This document shows positions 23,513 through 30,623 of a stretch of 38,396 nt of DNA, one piece after another. Origin of the DNA: JAGLQA01 sp023135565. Lineage in GTDB: Bacteria; Acidobacteriota; Aminicenantia; UBA2199. Within the stretch, counting starts at the first letter, position 1; each line of letters starts with the position of its first letter. The notes below the pieces were generated by a model. The model searched no databases, was not told the DNA's origin, and saw only the letters and a list, made by a program, of their open reading frames with translations. Location: the NCBI GenBank assembly GCA_030639305.1, contig DAOWCY010000047.1, positions 1 through 38,396 of the forward strand, in the 5' to 3' direction. The position numbers and the translations under genes are program-made.

Positions 23513-23743
23513 TTAAACCGGCCTGTTTGCACAACTCGTTTGCCGTAATCCTAAGACCCTTCCCTGGGGAATTTCTTTTTTGAGTTCGATATAAGCCAAC
23601 ATCATCTCTCTTAAAGCATCTTCCAGCATTTCCCTGCACTCTTCCAGGTTCTTTCCTTCCGTGACCACTTCCGGCCACTCGACGATTTGCCCCATGTAAC
23701 CGGAACGTATTTTCTTGTATTTAGCTGCAAAATTGCTTAACAT
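23513..23743 (-). CDS. HicB-like antitoxin-type protein without HicA
   Basis: The 76-residue protein contains the HicB-type partial RNase H fold: a strand with YMGQIVEWPEVVTEGKNLEE and the helix ECREMLEDALREMMLAYIE. GAGG precedes the ATG. No HicA frame exists on either side; a hairpin repeat follows directly. The C-terminal residues after EIPQG look unnatural, and the alternative frame reads RITANELCKQAGLKPKF-stop, so a late frameshift is possible. It may be an orphan antitoxin or a regulator. Confidence 0.65.
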   Translation of the reverse strand: MLSNFAAKYKKIRSGYMGQIVEWPEVVTEGKNLEECREMLEDALREMMLAYIELKKEIPQGRVLGLRQTSCANRPV

Positions 23744-23861
23744 CGTTTTCCTCGATAATAATATAGACTAAAAAAAACCTCCTGTCAACTCCCTATAAAA
23801 TATAAAAAAAGTATAAAAAAAGGGGACAGGCAGCTTGAAACTCTGAACTTGAAATTTTCTC

Positions 23862-23890
23862 TTGACTTTCCCTGCTGTTCCCTCTAAAAT
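23862..23890 (+). promoter_or_regulatory. Sigma-70 promoter upstream of the M24 peptidase
   Basis: TTGACT (23862-23867), 17 bases, TAAAAT (23885-23890). An ATG lies 7 bases beyond the -10 box, and the peptidase start is 224 bases downstream. Confidence 0.6.
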
Positions 23891-23897
23891 ATCAGAT

Positions 23898-24104
23898 ATG
23901 AGAAAAACCATTACCCGTAGTGTCAAAAGTTTCATGAAAAAAGTAGCCTTTAGATATCAGATAAAGCAAGAGTTATCATGCCTTTTGCCATATATCCCTG
24001 CCTTTCATAAGGGGGAGGGAAAAAGAATGGCAGATAAAAAAGAAATAGCACCGGTTTCGAGGCTTTTGGGCAGTAAACTCTTGACAATACGGGCAAGAAA
24101 TTAA
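23898..24104 (+). CDS. Possible small leader ORF (68 aa), leaderless
   Basis: The frame starts at the predicted transcript start and stops 10 bases before the M24 gene. It is Lys/Arg-rich and has no recognised domain. An internal ATG at 24028 has GGAGG before it and would give a 25-residue peptide (MADKKEIAPVSRLLGS...). Either could be a real small gene or chance; codon use gives no decision. Confidence 0.3.
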   Translation: MRKTITRSVKSFMKKVAFRYQIKQELSCLLPYIPAFHKGEGKRMADKKEIAPVSRLLGSKLLTIRARN

Positions 24105-24114
24105 GGAGAAAAAA

Positions 24115-25431
24115 ATGATAAATAAACGTTTATTCATACTTTGTTTTTCGCTGCTATTTTTTGTAAGCGGATTAATAAGCGAAACCGGGGAAGCCCGGCG
24201 GCGCTGGGAAATGCAGAACCAGATCAGACGGGACAAGTTCGACCTGATTCTTCCCGAAGTGATGCGAGAAAACAAAATCGACATGTGGATCACTGTCATG
24301 AAAGAAGGTAACTACGGCCCCCTGTTCGAGGATTTTGGCCGCGGCTATATCGGCGATACAGGCTATTATATTTTTACCGACCGCGGCGGCGAACGCATCG
24401 AGCGGGCGGTGCTGGGTATAGACGGCCTTCTTATCGAACAGTGCGGCGCTTATGATATTTTCGGCTCATCTGCCGGTTTGAAAAAGTTCGTGCAAGAACG
24501 AAATCCTAAGCGCATCGGCATCAACACCTCCGAGAAAATCGGCGCAGCGGACAGTTTAACCCACATGTCCTATTTGCATTTGAAAAAGACCCTGGGGAAA
24601 CCCTATGCGGACAGGCTGGTTTCCGCCGAGAAATTAGTTTCCGATTTTCGTTCCCGGCGTGTGGCTTCTGAGATTGCCGCTTTTGGCGAAGTGGGCAAAC
24701 TATCCGTAGAAATCGCAGAGCGCGCCTTATCCAACGAAGTGATTACCCCCGGCAAAACCATGCTGCAGGATGTATCCTGGTGGATTATGGAGGAGCTTTT
24801 AAAAAGGGGATTGGGTTCTTCTTTTGAAATGCCTTCTATATATATCACCGGGCCAGGCGGAGTCGAAGCCGTATCCAACGAACGTATTATCCAGCGGGGT
24901 GATTTAATTATGATCGACTGGGGCGTAGGCTTGATGAATCTCTACTCCGACATGAAGCGTATCGCCTATGTGCTCAAAGAGGGCGAAACAGCAGTGCCCA
25001 CCGGTATCCAGAATACTTTCGACCAGGCATTAAAGGTGCGCGAAATCGTCCGCAAAAATATCAAAGTAGGTCGCACAGCCGCGGAGACCCTAAAAATATT
25101 AAACCGGGAAGTCGAGCGAGCCGGGTTTTCGATTATGAAGAAGTTCAACCAGCCCTACGACACTCCTACGACCGACGTGATTATCGGTTGTCATTCGGTA
25201 GGTAATTGGGGTCACGGCATCGGGCCGTCTATAGCGTGGTTTAACCCGCTGCGGTTGACTTTTGAGATCCGGCCCGGCAATATTTTTGCTATCGAGTTTT
25301 TTGCTTACACCCCGGCGCCGGAGTGGGGAGGCAAGAAGGTGCGCATCCCCTTGGAAGATGACGCCATTGTCACGCACCGGGGTGTAGAGTGGCTGTACCC
25401 CATCAACACCAAAATCCTGATCATCCGGTAA
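24115..25431 (+). CDS. Secreted M24-family (Xaa-Pro aminopeptidase-like) peptidase
   Basis: The 438-residue protein has a signal peptide (residues 1-22) and an N-terminal creatinase-like domain. The C-terminal pita-bread domain has the metal ligands in order: Asp 268 (MIDWG), Asp 279 (YSDMK), His 367 (GHGIG), Glu 394 (AIEFF) and Glu 414 (LEDD). All five are present, so activity is plausible. Exported M24 enzymes release N-terminal residues before proline from peptides. AAGGAG precedes the ATG. It appears to be a single-gene unit. Substrate is unknown. Confidence 0.88.
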   Translation: MINKRLFILCFSLLFFVSGLISETGEARRRWEMQNQIRRDKFDLILPEVMRENKIDMWITVMKEGNYGPLFEDFGRGYIGDTGYYIFTDRGGERIERAVLGIDGLLIEQCGAYDIFGSSAGLKKFVQERNPKRIGINTSEKIGAADSLTHMSYLHLKKTLGKPYADRLVSAEKLVSDFRSRRVASEIAAFGEVGKLSVEIAERALSNEVITPGKTMLQDVSWWIMEELLKRGLGSSFEMPSIYITGPGGVEAVSNERIIQRGDLIMIDWGVGLMNLYSDMKRIAYVLKEGETAVPTGIQNTFDQALKVREIVRKNIKVGRTAAETLKILNREVERAGFSIMKKFNQPYDTPTTDVIIGCHSVGNWGHGIGPSIAWFNPLRLTFEIRPGNIFAIEFFAYTPAPEWGGKKVRIPLEDDAIVTHRGVEWLYPINTKILIIR

Positions 25432-25462
25432 AGGCAGGAAGGCATTAGGGGACAGGCAATCG

Positions 25463-25591
25463 TGATGCGAGCCTCACCCGGAAACGAATGAAATTAAACA
25501 AAAGTTTGGCCCCCGGCAGGGCCGCCGGAGGCAAAGTAATTTCATAGTAGACCAATTCCTGGATACCTGTAGGGGCCGCATACATGCGTCC
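25463..25591. repeat. Composite intergenic repeat
   Basis: GATGCGAGCCTCACCCGG leads to TGAAATTA, then AAAGTTTGGCCCCCGGCAGG, and closes with TAATTTCA, so the unit is bounded by an 8-bp inverted repeat (25489-25544). It is followed by GATACCTGTAGGGGCCGC and ATACATGCGTCC (25563-25591). The same components occur at 30029-30138 and 30552-30581. Confidence 0.8.
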
Positions 25592-25602
25592 CGAATAAAG
25601 AG

Positions 25603-26337
25603 CTATTTTTGTACTTTGATGGCCCACTCTCTTTCGCCGGACTTGAGAATCACCTCGTCCCTGGCGATGCGTATTAGCTCCACCCCGTTGATTTTCTCGC
25701 CCTCTTTCAGGTAACGATTGTTTATTAACGCTACCCGACGGGCCGGGTTGTCCGACCAGATAATGCCTTTGAGAATAAATTGAGAACTGGAGGACGGCTT
25801 GCTTTTCACAACTGCCCGTACCGGCGCAGGCGAACTGCTTTTTTTCGCCATACCGGGCCGCGAACTATTCCCGCTTCTTGAAGATGCCGGTAACGGCGAA
25901 CTATCCCCACTTCTTGGAGATACCGGAAGCGGCGAAGACGCAGGTTTCGCCTGTTCAGCGGCGATTTCAGGGGGCGGTGTCTCCTGAACGCTTTCCCCGG
26001 TTTTTTCCCCGGCTGTTTGCCCGGCCTCCTGCTTAATCTCTTTTTCTACTTCTAAAGTTGGGGGCTGGGTGGCTAAAACCGCAGCAGCAGCCTTTTTCGG
26101 GGAAACACCGGGTTCGTTCTGAAGCGGCGGTTTTTTGATGGCGGTGAAAAATATCCAGGCGGCGGCTGCCACCAGCAAAACAACCGCTGCGAAAAAAAGG
26201 CTTCGGTAAATGCCCCGGCTGGCCCCGGCGTCCCTGTTAACGCCGCTCTTTTTGTTTATTTTTTGAGCGCTTCCCTGAGCTTCCCGGTCAGCGGATTCTG
26301 CTTCAGCTTTTTTTAAAGCCTTTAATATGGAACTCAC
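25603..26337 (-). CDS. gspB: GspB-type secretion assembly protein
   Basis: The 244-residue protein opens MSSILKALKKAE, the cytoplasmic motif characteristic of GspB/ExeB. One membrane segment follows (about 47-67), then a Pro/Ser/Glu-rich periplasmic linker, and a C-terminal GspB domain (FILKGIIWSDNPARRVALIN...GEKINGVELIRI). In type II secretion, GspA and GspB form a complex that helps the secretin pass the peptidoglycan. It lies 3 bases after the exeA-like gene. The linker contains tandem SPLPVSPRSGD-like repeats. Confidence 0.85.
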   Translation of the reverse strand: MSSILKALKKAEAESADREAQGSAQKINKKSGVNRDAGASRGIYRSLFFAAVVLLVAAAAWIFFTAIKKPPLQNEPGVSPKKAAAAVLATQPPTLEVEKEIKQEAGQTAGEKTGESVQETPPPEIAAEQAKPASSPLPVSPRSGDSSPLPASSRSGNSSRPGMAKKSSSPAPVRAVVKSKPSSSSQFILKGIIWSDNPARRVALINNRYLKEGEKINGVELIRIARDEVILKSGEREWAIKVQK

Positions 26338-26340
26338 TTT

Positions 26341-28002
26341 TTAATGCTCCTCTATGCCCCGGTTCTTATCCGCCGGGGAATGGTCCGGGAATATAATATG
26401 GGGAATCTTTAATCCTTTTTTTGCATTGTAAATGACAATTTTCGTTTGCGCGCCTACGATGCCGTCAACCTTAATACCGTGCTTTTCCTGGATTTGTATT
26501 ATCGTTTCCTTAGTGGCGTCGTCATAGTCGTAGTCCGGTTTGATGTCCTTGAAACCGATATCCAACAGCAGCATTTTAAGAGTAAAAACCGATTCTTTGG
26601 GGGCGGAGATAGGAACGTCCCCATTGCAGTTGAAAAAATTTCTCCAGGGGATGTAAGCTTCCCCGGTCCAATAAGATCGCATTTTTGCCGCCGGCACGCT
26701 TATGGTTTTTTCTTTTTCTCCACCTTTGAGAACCATCCTGTCCCCGCTGTTTTCGATAAGCGCTAAATACCGGGGCGAAAGCGCTCCCGGTGGCATAAAC
26801 TCTAAGATAACCGGCAGGTTTAATCTTTTAATGAGGTCCAGGTTATGGCTGACGTCCAGGATGCGCAAATTGTCCCGGGCCGCGGCAAGCTTGAAAAAAG
26901 CGCCGCTTTCGTCGATGTCGTCTAAGAAACGATCCGCTTGGGAAACCGTTCCCCACAAGAAAGCGATTGTTTTCAGCGCAAAAAATCTCGATGCCCGGCC
27001 GTTTAAATTGCCTAAGAAATCCTCGAACGAGGCGGCGGTTTTTATGGCTGTGTTCGTTCTGCCGCGAAGCGGCTCATCGCCTCCCCGTGCGTACGGGGCC
27101 GCCGGGGGCCGAAACACGTAGGCAAGTATTAGTATCAACAGCACGGCAAACCCGGCCAGCAGCTTTTTTTTGCTGAAGAAAGGGGTTACCGGTTCGCCCC
27201 GGGAGGTCAATTCTCTTATCGCTTGCCGGGTGATTGCGCCGGTTACTTTGGGCCGGTTAAAACCGTATGCGGTGAGCAGCGCCCGGTCGCAGACGATATT
27301 GACCAACCTGGGGATGCCGCCGGAATACTTATAAATAAGCCGGTAAGCCGGGCCGGTAAATATTTCGCTGTTTTGCCCGGCGGCGATATTCACCCGGTGG
27401 CGGATGTAGGCTTCGGTCTCTTTGAAACTAAGCGGGGTCAGGCACCAGCGTAAAGTGATGCGCTGCCTTAACTGCCTGAGTTCGTGGGAATCGAGGACTT
27501 TTTGCAGTTCCGGCTGGCCCACCAGGATAATTTGCAGCAGTTTCCCGGTGTTGGTTTCTAAATTGGAAAGCAGTCGCAATTGTTCCAGTACATCTTTATC
27601 CAGGTTTTGGGCTTCATCTACCAGGAGCAGGGCATTTTTCCCCTGTGATTTTATTTCTAATAGAAAAGTATTCAAAGTATCGATCAGGTCTTTGATTTTA
27701 GCGGCCTTGGCGGGGATGCCGAATTCAGCGTTGATGGCCTGTAATAGTTCCAGGGCATCCAGGCGGGGATTGAAAATATAAGCCACTTCCGTATTTTTAT
27801 CCAGGTTTTTCAGGAACACCCGGCAGAGGGTGGTTTTCCCGGTGCCCACTTCCCCGCTGATTTCCACGAAACCATCCCCGTGAGAGACGGCATAATTAAG
27901 ATGAGCAATGGCTTCCTCGTGGCTCCTGCTCGAGAAGAGGTAGCCCGGGTTCGGCACCAATTGGAAAGGTCTTTCTTTAAAGCCGAAAAATTCGCTGTAC
28001 AT
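26341..28002 (-). CDS. gspA: ExeA/GspA-type AAA ATPase with peptidoglycan-binding domain
   Basis: The 553-residue protein begins MYSEFFGFKERPFQLVPNP, the ExeA signature. It has Walker A GEVGTGKT (50-57), Walker B LLLVDEAQ (about 125-132) and one membrane segment (about 275-295). A periplasmic part ends in a PG_binding_1-like domain (DYDDATKETIIQIQEKHGI...VDGIVGAQTK). It would work with the neighbouring GspB to place the type II secretin. Just after the membrane helix, about 14 residues (PYARGGDEPLRG) are encoded by a REP-like repeat inserted in frame. No other gsp genes are in the window. Confidence 0.9.
   Translation of the reverse strand: MYSEFFGFKERPFQLVPNPGYLFSSRSHEEAIAHLNYAVSHGDGFVEISGEVGTGKTTLCRVFLKNLDKNTEVAYIFNPRLDALELLQAINAEFGIPAKAAKIKDLIDTLNTFLLEIKSQGKNALLLVDEAQNLDKDVLEQLRLLSNLETNTGKLLQIILVGQPELQKVLDSHELRQLRQRITLRWCLTPLSFKETEAYIRHRVNIAAGQNSEIFTGPAYRLIYKYSGGIPRLVNIVCDRALLTAYGFNRPKVTGAITRQAIRELTSRGEPVTPFFSKKKLLAGFAVLLILILAYVFRPPAAPYARGGDEPLRGRTNTAIKTAASFEDFLGNLNGRASRFFALKTIAFLWGTVSQADRFLDDIDESGAFFKLAAARDNLRILDVSHNLDLIKRLNLPVILEFMPPGALSPRYLALIENSGDRMVLKGGEKEKTISVPAAKMRSYWTGEAYIPWRNFFNCNGDVPISAPKESVFTLKMLLLDIGFKDIKPDYDYDDATKETIIQIQEKHGIKVDGIVGAQTKIVIYNAKKGLKIPHIIFPDHSPADKNRGIEEH
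27061..27113 (-). repeat. REP-like hairpin repeat inside the exeA-like gene
   Basis: On the minus strand: CCCCGTACGCACGGGG, then AGGCGATGAGCCGCTTCGCG. The segment at 7006-7040 differs by only a few bases. Here it is translated in frame as part of the protein; at 7006 it supplies a gene's C-terminus. Confidence 0.8.
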
Positions 28003-28132
28003 TTTTTATTCCTGCATAATTTTCTTTTTTTTATTGGCCGCGGACAAGAAAACATACTGCCGTTTAAGAGTAGAAAATATCTTGTTTTTTAATAGGGCAA
28101 AAAAGACAAATCCCGGCAAATCGAACACTGCT

Positions 28133-28768
28133 TTAGATTTTTAACAGGCTTTTGGCAATATCTACCCCGGCGGCGGCATCAGGGGCATAACCGTCCGCTC
28201 CGATGCGCCCGGCGAAATCTTCGGTCACCGGGGCGCCGCCGATAATGACTTTGACCTTTTCTCTTATGCCGGCTTTTTTCAATCCTTCGATAACCGCCTT
28301 CATGTTAATCATGGTAGTGACCAAAAGTGCTGATATGCCGACAATGTCCGCTTTCTCTTTTTTTGCGGATGCTACGAAGGTATCCACCGGCACGTCGGCG
28401 CCTAAGTCGACCACTTTGAAACCTGCGCCCTGCAGCAGCATGGCTGCGATATTTTTTCCTATGTCGTGCAGGTCGCCTTCGATAGTGCCGATAACCACTT
28501 TGCCGGGGGATTTCAAACCGGTGGCTGCCAGGAGGGGTTCCAGGATTTCCATGCCTGCTTTCATGGACTGCGCCGATATCAGGACTTCGGGAATAAAGCA
28601 TTCGTTATTTTTGAAGCTTTCACCGACCATCGTCATACCTGCCACCAGGCCTTCATTTAAAATCCGGTCAGCCGTGATATCTACTGCGAGAATTTCTTTT
28701 ACTAACTGCGCCACAACGTCAGAATTTCCCTTTTTTACCTGCTCTGCTAATTTTGCAAAAATAGTCAT
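28133..28768 (-). CDS. Corrinoid (B12-binding) methyl-carrier protein
   Basis: The 211-residue protein has an N-terminal helical cap (1-85) and a B12-binding domain with the motif DLHDIGKN (Asp 99, His 101, Gly 104), GISALLVTT and VIIGGAPVT. This is the length and plan of MtaC/MtbC/MttC-type corrinoid proteins, which carry methyl groups between two methyltransferases. No MtaB, MttB or MtaA homologue and no reductive activase is nearby; the only operon partner is a thymidylate-synthase-like gene 10 bases upstream. Confidence 0.92.
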   Translation of the reverse strand: MTIFAKLAEQVKKGNSDVVAQLVKEILAVDITADRILNEGLVAGMTMVGESFKNNECFIPEVLISAQSMKAGMEILEPLLAATGLKSPGKVVIGTIEGDLHDIGKNIAAMLLQGAGFKVVDLGADVPVDTFVASAKKEKADIVGISALLVTTMINMKAVIEGLKKAGIREKVKVIIGGAPVTEDFAGRIGADGYAPDAAAGVDIAKSLLKI

Positions 28769-28778
28769 GTCTTCCTCC

Positions 28779-29738
28779 CTACACGGCGTAGTCGCCCTGC
28801 TGCATTTTATCGAGTTCCGCTTTTATGGCTTTTCGCACCGCCGGGGGCATATCTTTCTCTCTTTCCAGCATGGGTTTCAGTCCTTTGCCGAGGCCGTCGT
28901 CGATGAAAAAAGGTTTGACGAATCCGGAATTCCAGGTCCTCTCTTCATAGGGGCGGCTTGCTAATTTTTCGAAGAAACTTTTTATGCCTTTTTCCTGGTC
29001 TCCTTCTATCTCCCTGAAGTAAGACCCGTAGATGTGAAGCGAGTCGCTGATGTCTACGTAGCGTCCCGGCAGAACCTGTTTGCCTGTTTTTTCCGAGAGC
29101 GTTTCCGCGATTTTGCGCATCAGGGTGGTAATGGCGATGACGTTTTCAAACCAGGCTTTGAATAGATCGCGGCTGCGCCAGTGGGTGTTCATATTAAAAA
29201 TGAAGCCTTCTTTCCCGTTTTCGCAGAGGCGGCCCCAGACCCGCTGCAAGCAGGGCGGATCCTCGGTAGGTGGGTCCAGGTTGGGATTCCAGGTAATAGC
29301 CTGGGCCCGCCTGGAGTGTCCTGCTTCGGCGAGTTTTTCGATCATGTAGTTTATTTGGTTCACCACTTTGTCTTCGATTTCGTACTCGCATAAGCGGCCG
29401 TGGTAGGTATAGGTCCAGCGAGTATCTTTGCTTTCCGTGCCTTTTAGGATTTCTTCCATAGGTTTTACCCAGTAGTCGTGGGCGCCGTGCACCACCTCCA
29501 TGACATACTCGGCCAGTCCGCCCAGGCCGTCGGCAAAAGAGCGGTGAAACCGGGGTTGACCGAAAGGTTCCCGGACTGCGATCATAACTGTCGCGTCTTT
29601 GCTTGGTGGGTCTTGCGGATTATCGTATTCCGTTTTAATGCTTATTCCTTTGTTCCACACTTCGCTGATGGCTTTTTCGTAAGCCAGGGGAATGGTATCT
29701 TCTTCGATAAGTAATACAGGTATGTTTCCCGGCTGCAT
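28779..29738 (-). CDS. Thymidylate-synthase-superfamily protein
   Basis: This 319-residue protein carries TS landmarks. They are the phosphate-binding RR (143-144), the catalytic motif DPPCLQ (Cys 163), THWRSRDLFKAWFENV (matching the RS-D-F-N block, Asn 199) and DSLHIYGS (His 235, Tyr 237). These suggest a nucleotide C1-transfer enzyme, with Asn 199 in the place that selects uracil in ThyA. About 90 N-terminal residues precede the core. It is unlike standard ThyA elsewhere, and the pairing with a corrinoid protein is unusual. AGGAGG precedes the ATG. Confidence 0.8.
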   Translation of the reverse strand: MQPGNIPVLLIEEDTIPLAYEKAISEVWNKGISIKTEYDNPQDPPSKDATVMIAVREPFGQPRFHRSFADGLGGLAEYVMEVVHGAHDYWVKPMEEILKGTESKDTRWTYTYHGRLCEYEIEDKVVNQINYMIEKLAEAGHSRRAQAITWNPNLDPPTEDPPCLQRVWGRLCENGKEGFIFNMNTHWRSRDLFKAWFENVIAITTLMRKIAETLSEKTGKQVLPGRYVDISDSLHIYGSYFREIEGDQEKGIKSFFEKLASRPYEERTWNSGFVKPFFIDDGLGKGLKPMLEREKDMPPAVRKAIKAELDKMQQGDYAV

Positions 29739-29808
29739 TAATCCTCCTTGGGGGTGCGGTGCACCCAGCCCGTAAGGGGTCTGGAAAGTACTCTTTAACT
29801 GAAAAGTT

Positions 29809-29837
29809 ATTATAGATGAAATGGCTCAAAAATGCAA
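29809..29837 (-). promoter_or_regulatory. Sigma-70 promoter of the TS-like/corrinoid operon
   Basis: On the minus strand: TTGCAT (29837-29832), 17 bases, TATAAT (29814-29809). The mRNA leader carries the hairpin GGGTGCACCGCACCC (29751-29765) just before the ribosome site. Confidence 0.65.
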
Positions 29838-29880
29838 GTCCGCGGCGTGGGGGGGCGTTGAACGGTGGTGCTTTTCGACG

Positions 29881-30138
29881 AGCTAACACACCCCGTCACT
29901 TCGGGGCAAAAAACAAAAAAGCCCCTCAGTGCCACCCCTCTCGAGAGGGGAATTTTAGCTGGTCAATAATCAAAAGTTTGGCTCCCGGCAGGGCCGCCGA
30001 AGGCAAAGTAATTTCATAGTAGTTCTTTATGATGCGTGCCTCACCCGGAAACGAATGAAATTAAGCAAAAGTTTTGTTCAAACTTTTTCAAAAGTTTGGC
30101 CCCCGGCAGGGTCGCCGAAGGCAAAGTAATTTCATGGC
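29881..30138. repeat. Three adjacent intergenic repeats
   Basis: 29881-29952 is the inverted copy of the 20411 repeat. 29971-30018 and 30029-30138 are two copies of the GGCCCCCGGCAGGG module, the second with bounding TGAAATTA and TAATTTCA (30056-30134). No gene lies between 29739 and 30162. Confidence 0.8.
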
Positions 30139-30162
30139 AGAATAAAACCTGAGTGAATTAGA

Positions 30163-30429
30163 ATGGACATAAAACCGAAAATTTACCGCATGAACCCCGC
30201 CCAAAAACAACAAATCGAGGAGGCTGTAAAAAAAATATTATTTTCCAAAGATGAAGTAAGATATGCGTTTCTTTTTCATGTTGTGCGCGGAAAGTTGATT
30301 ATCGACAAAGACGAAGAAGCCCGCTGTGATTTTATGGAGCGGGTGGTTCGTCGCTGCTTAGACATGAAACCTTTGCTGCACCGGGCTATCGGCTTACGGA
30401 TGATGCGGCGGATCGTCCGAATATCTTAA
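30163..30429 (+). pseudogene. Internally deleted MntA-type nucleotidyltransferase
   Basis: The 88-residue frame starts like a small nucleotidyltransferase (EEAVKKILFSKDEVRYAFLF, which should lead to GSYARG). It jumps at once to what looks like the family's C-terminus (RGKLIIDKDEEARCDFMERVV, followed by LDMKPLL). The catalytic GSxxRG...DxD block, about 50 residues, is missing in frame. The result should be inactive. No HEPN partner is nearby. The match is by eye. Confidence 0.55.
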
Positions 30430-30551
30430 ATATCCGGGATTAAGTCAGACAAGTCTTGCCTTAAGTTTTTAAATTTCTTATTTTCTAAGTTTACAGGCTG
30501 TCCGAGAATTCAAAATTTATGTTTTTCCAGGAGTCAAAAAGAGCTGATAAC

Positions 30552-30581
30552 GATACCTGTAGGGGACGCATACATGCGTCC
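30552..30581. repeat. Palindromic repeat GGACGCATACATGCGTCC
   Basis: GATACCTGTAGGGGACGC and ATACATGCGTCC form a hairpin and match 25563-25591 with one or two changes. The 30430-30623 gap holds nothing else that I can identify. Confidence 0.75.
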
Positions 30582-30623
30582 TGATAGTTCCCGGACAACC
30601 TGTTTACTTTTAACCCTAAGTTA

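Noticed and set aside
25799..27121. Plus-strand ORFs opposite gspB and exeA
   Set aside because: They are shadows of strongly supported minus-strand genes.
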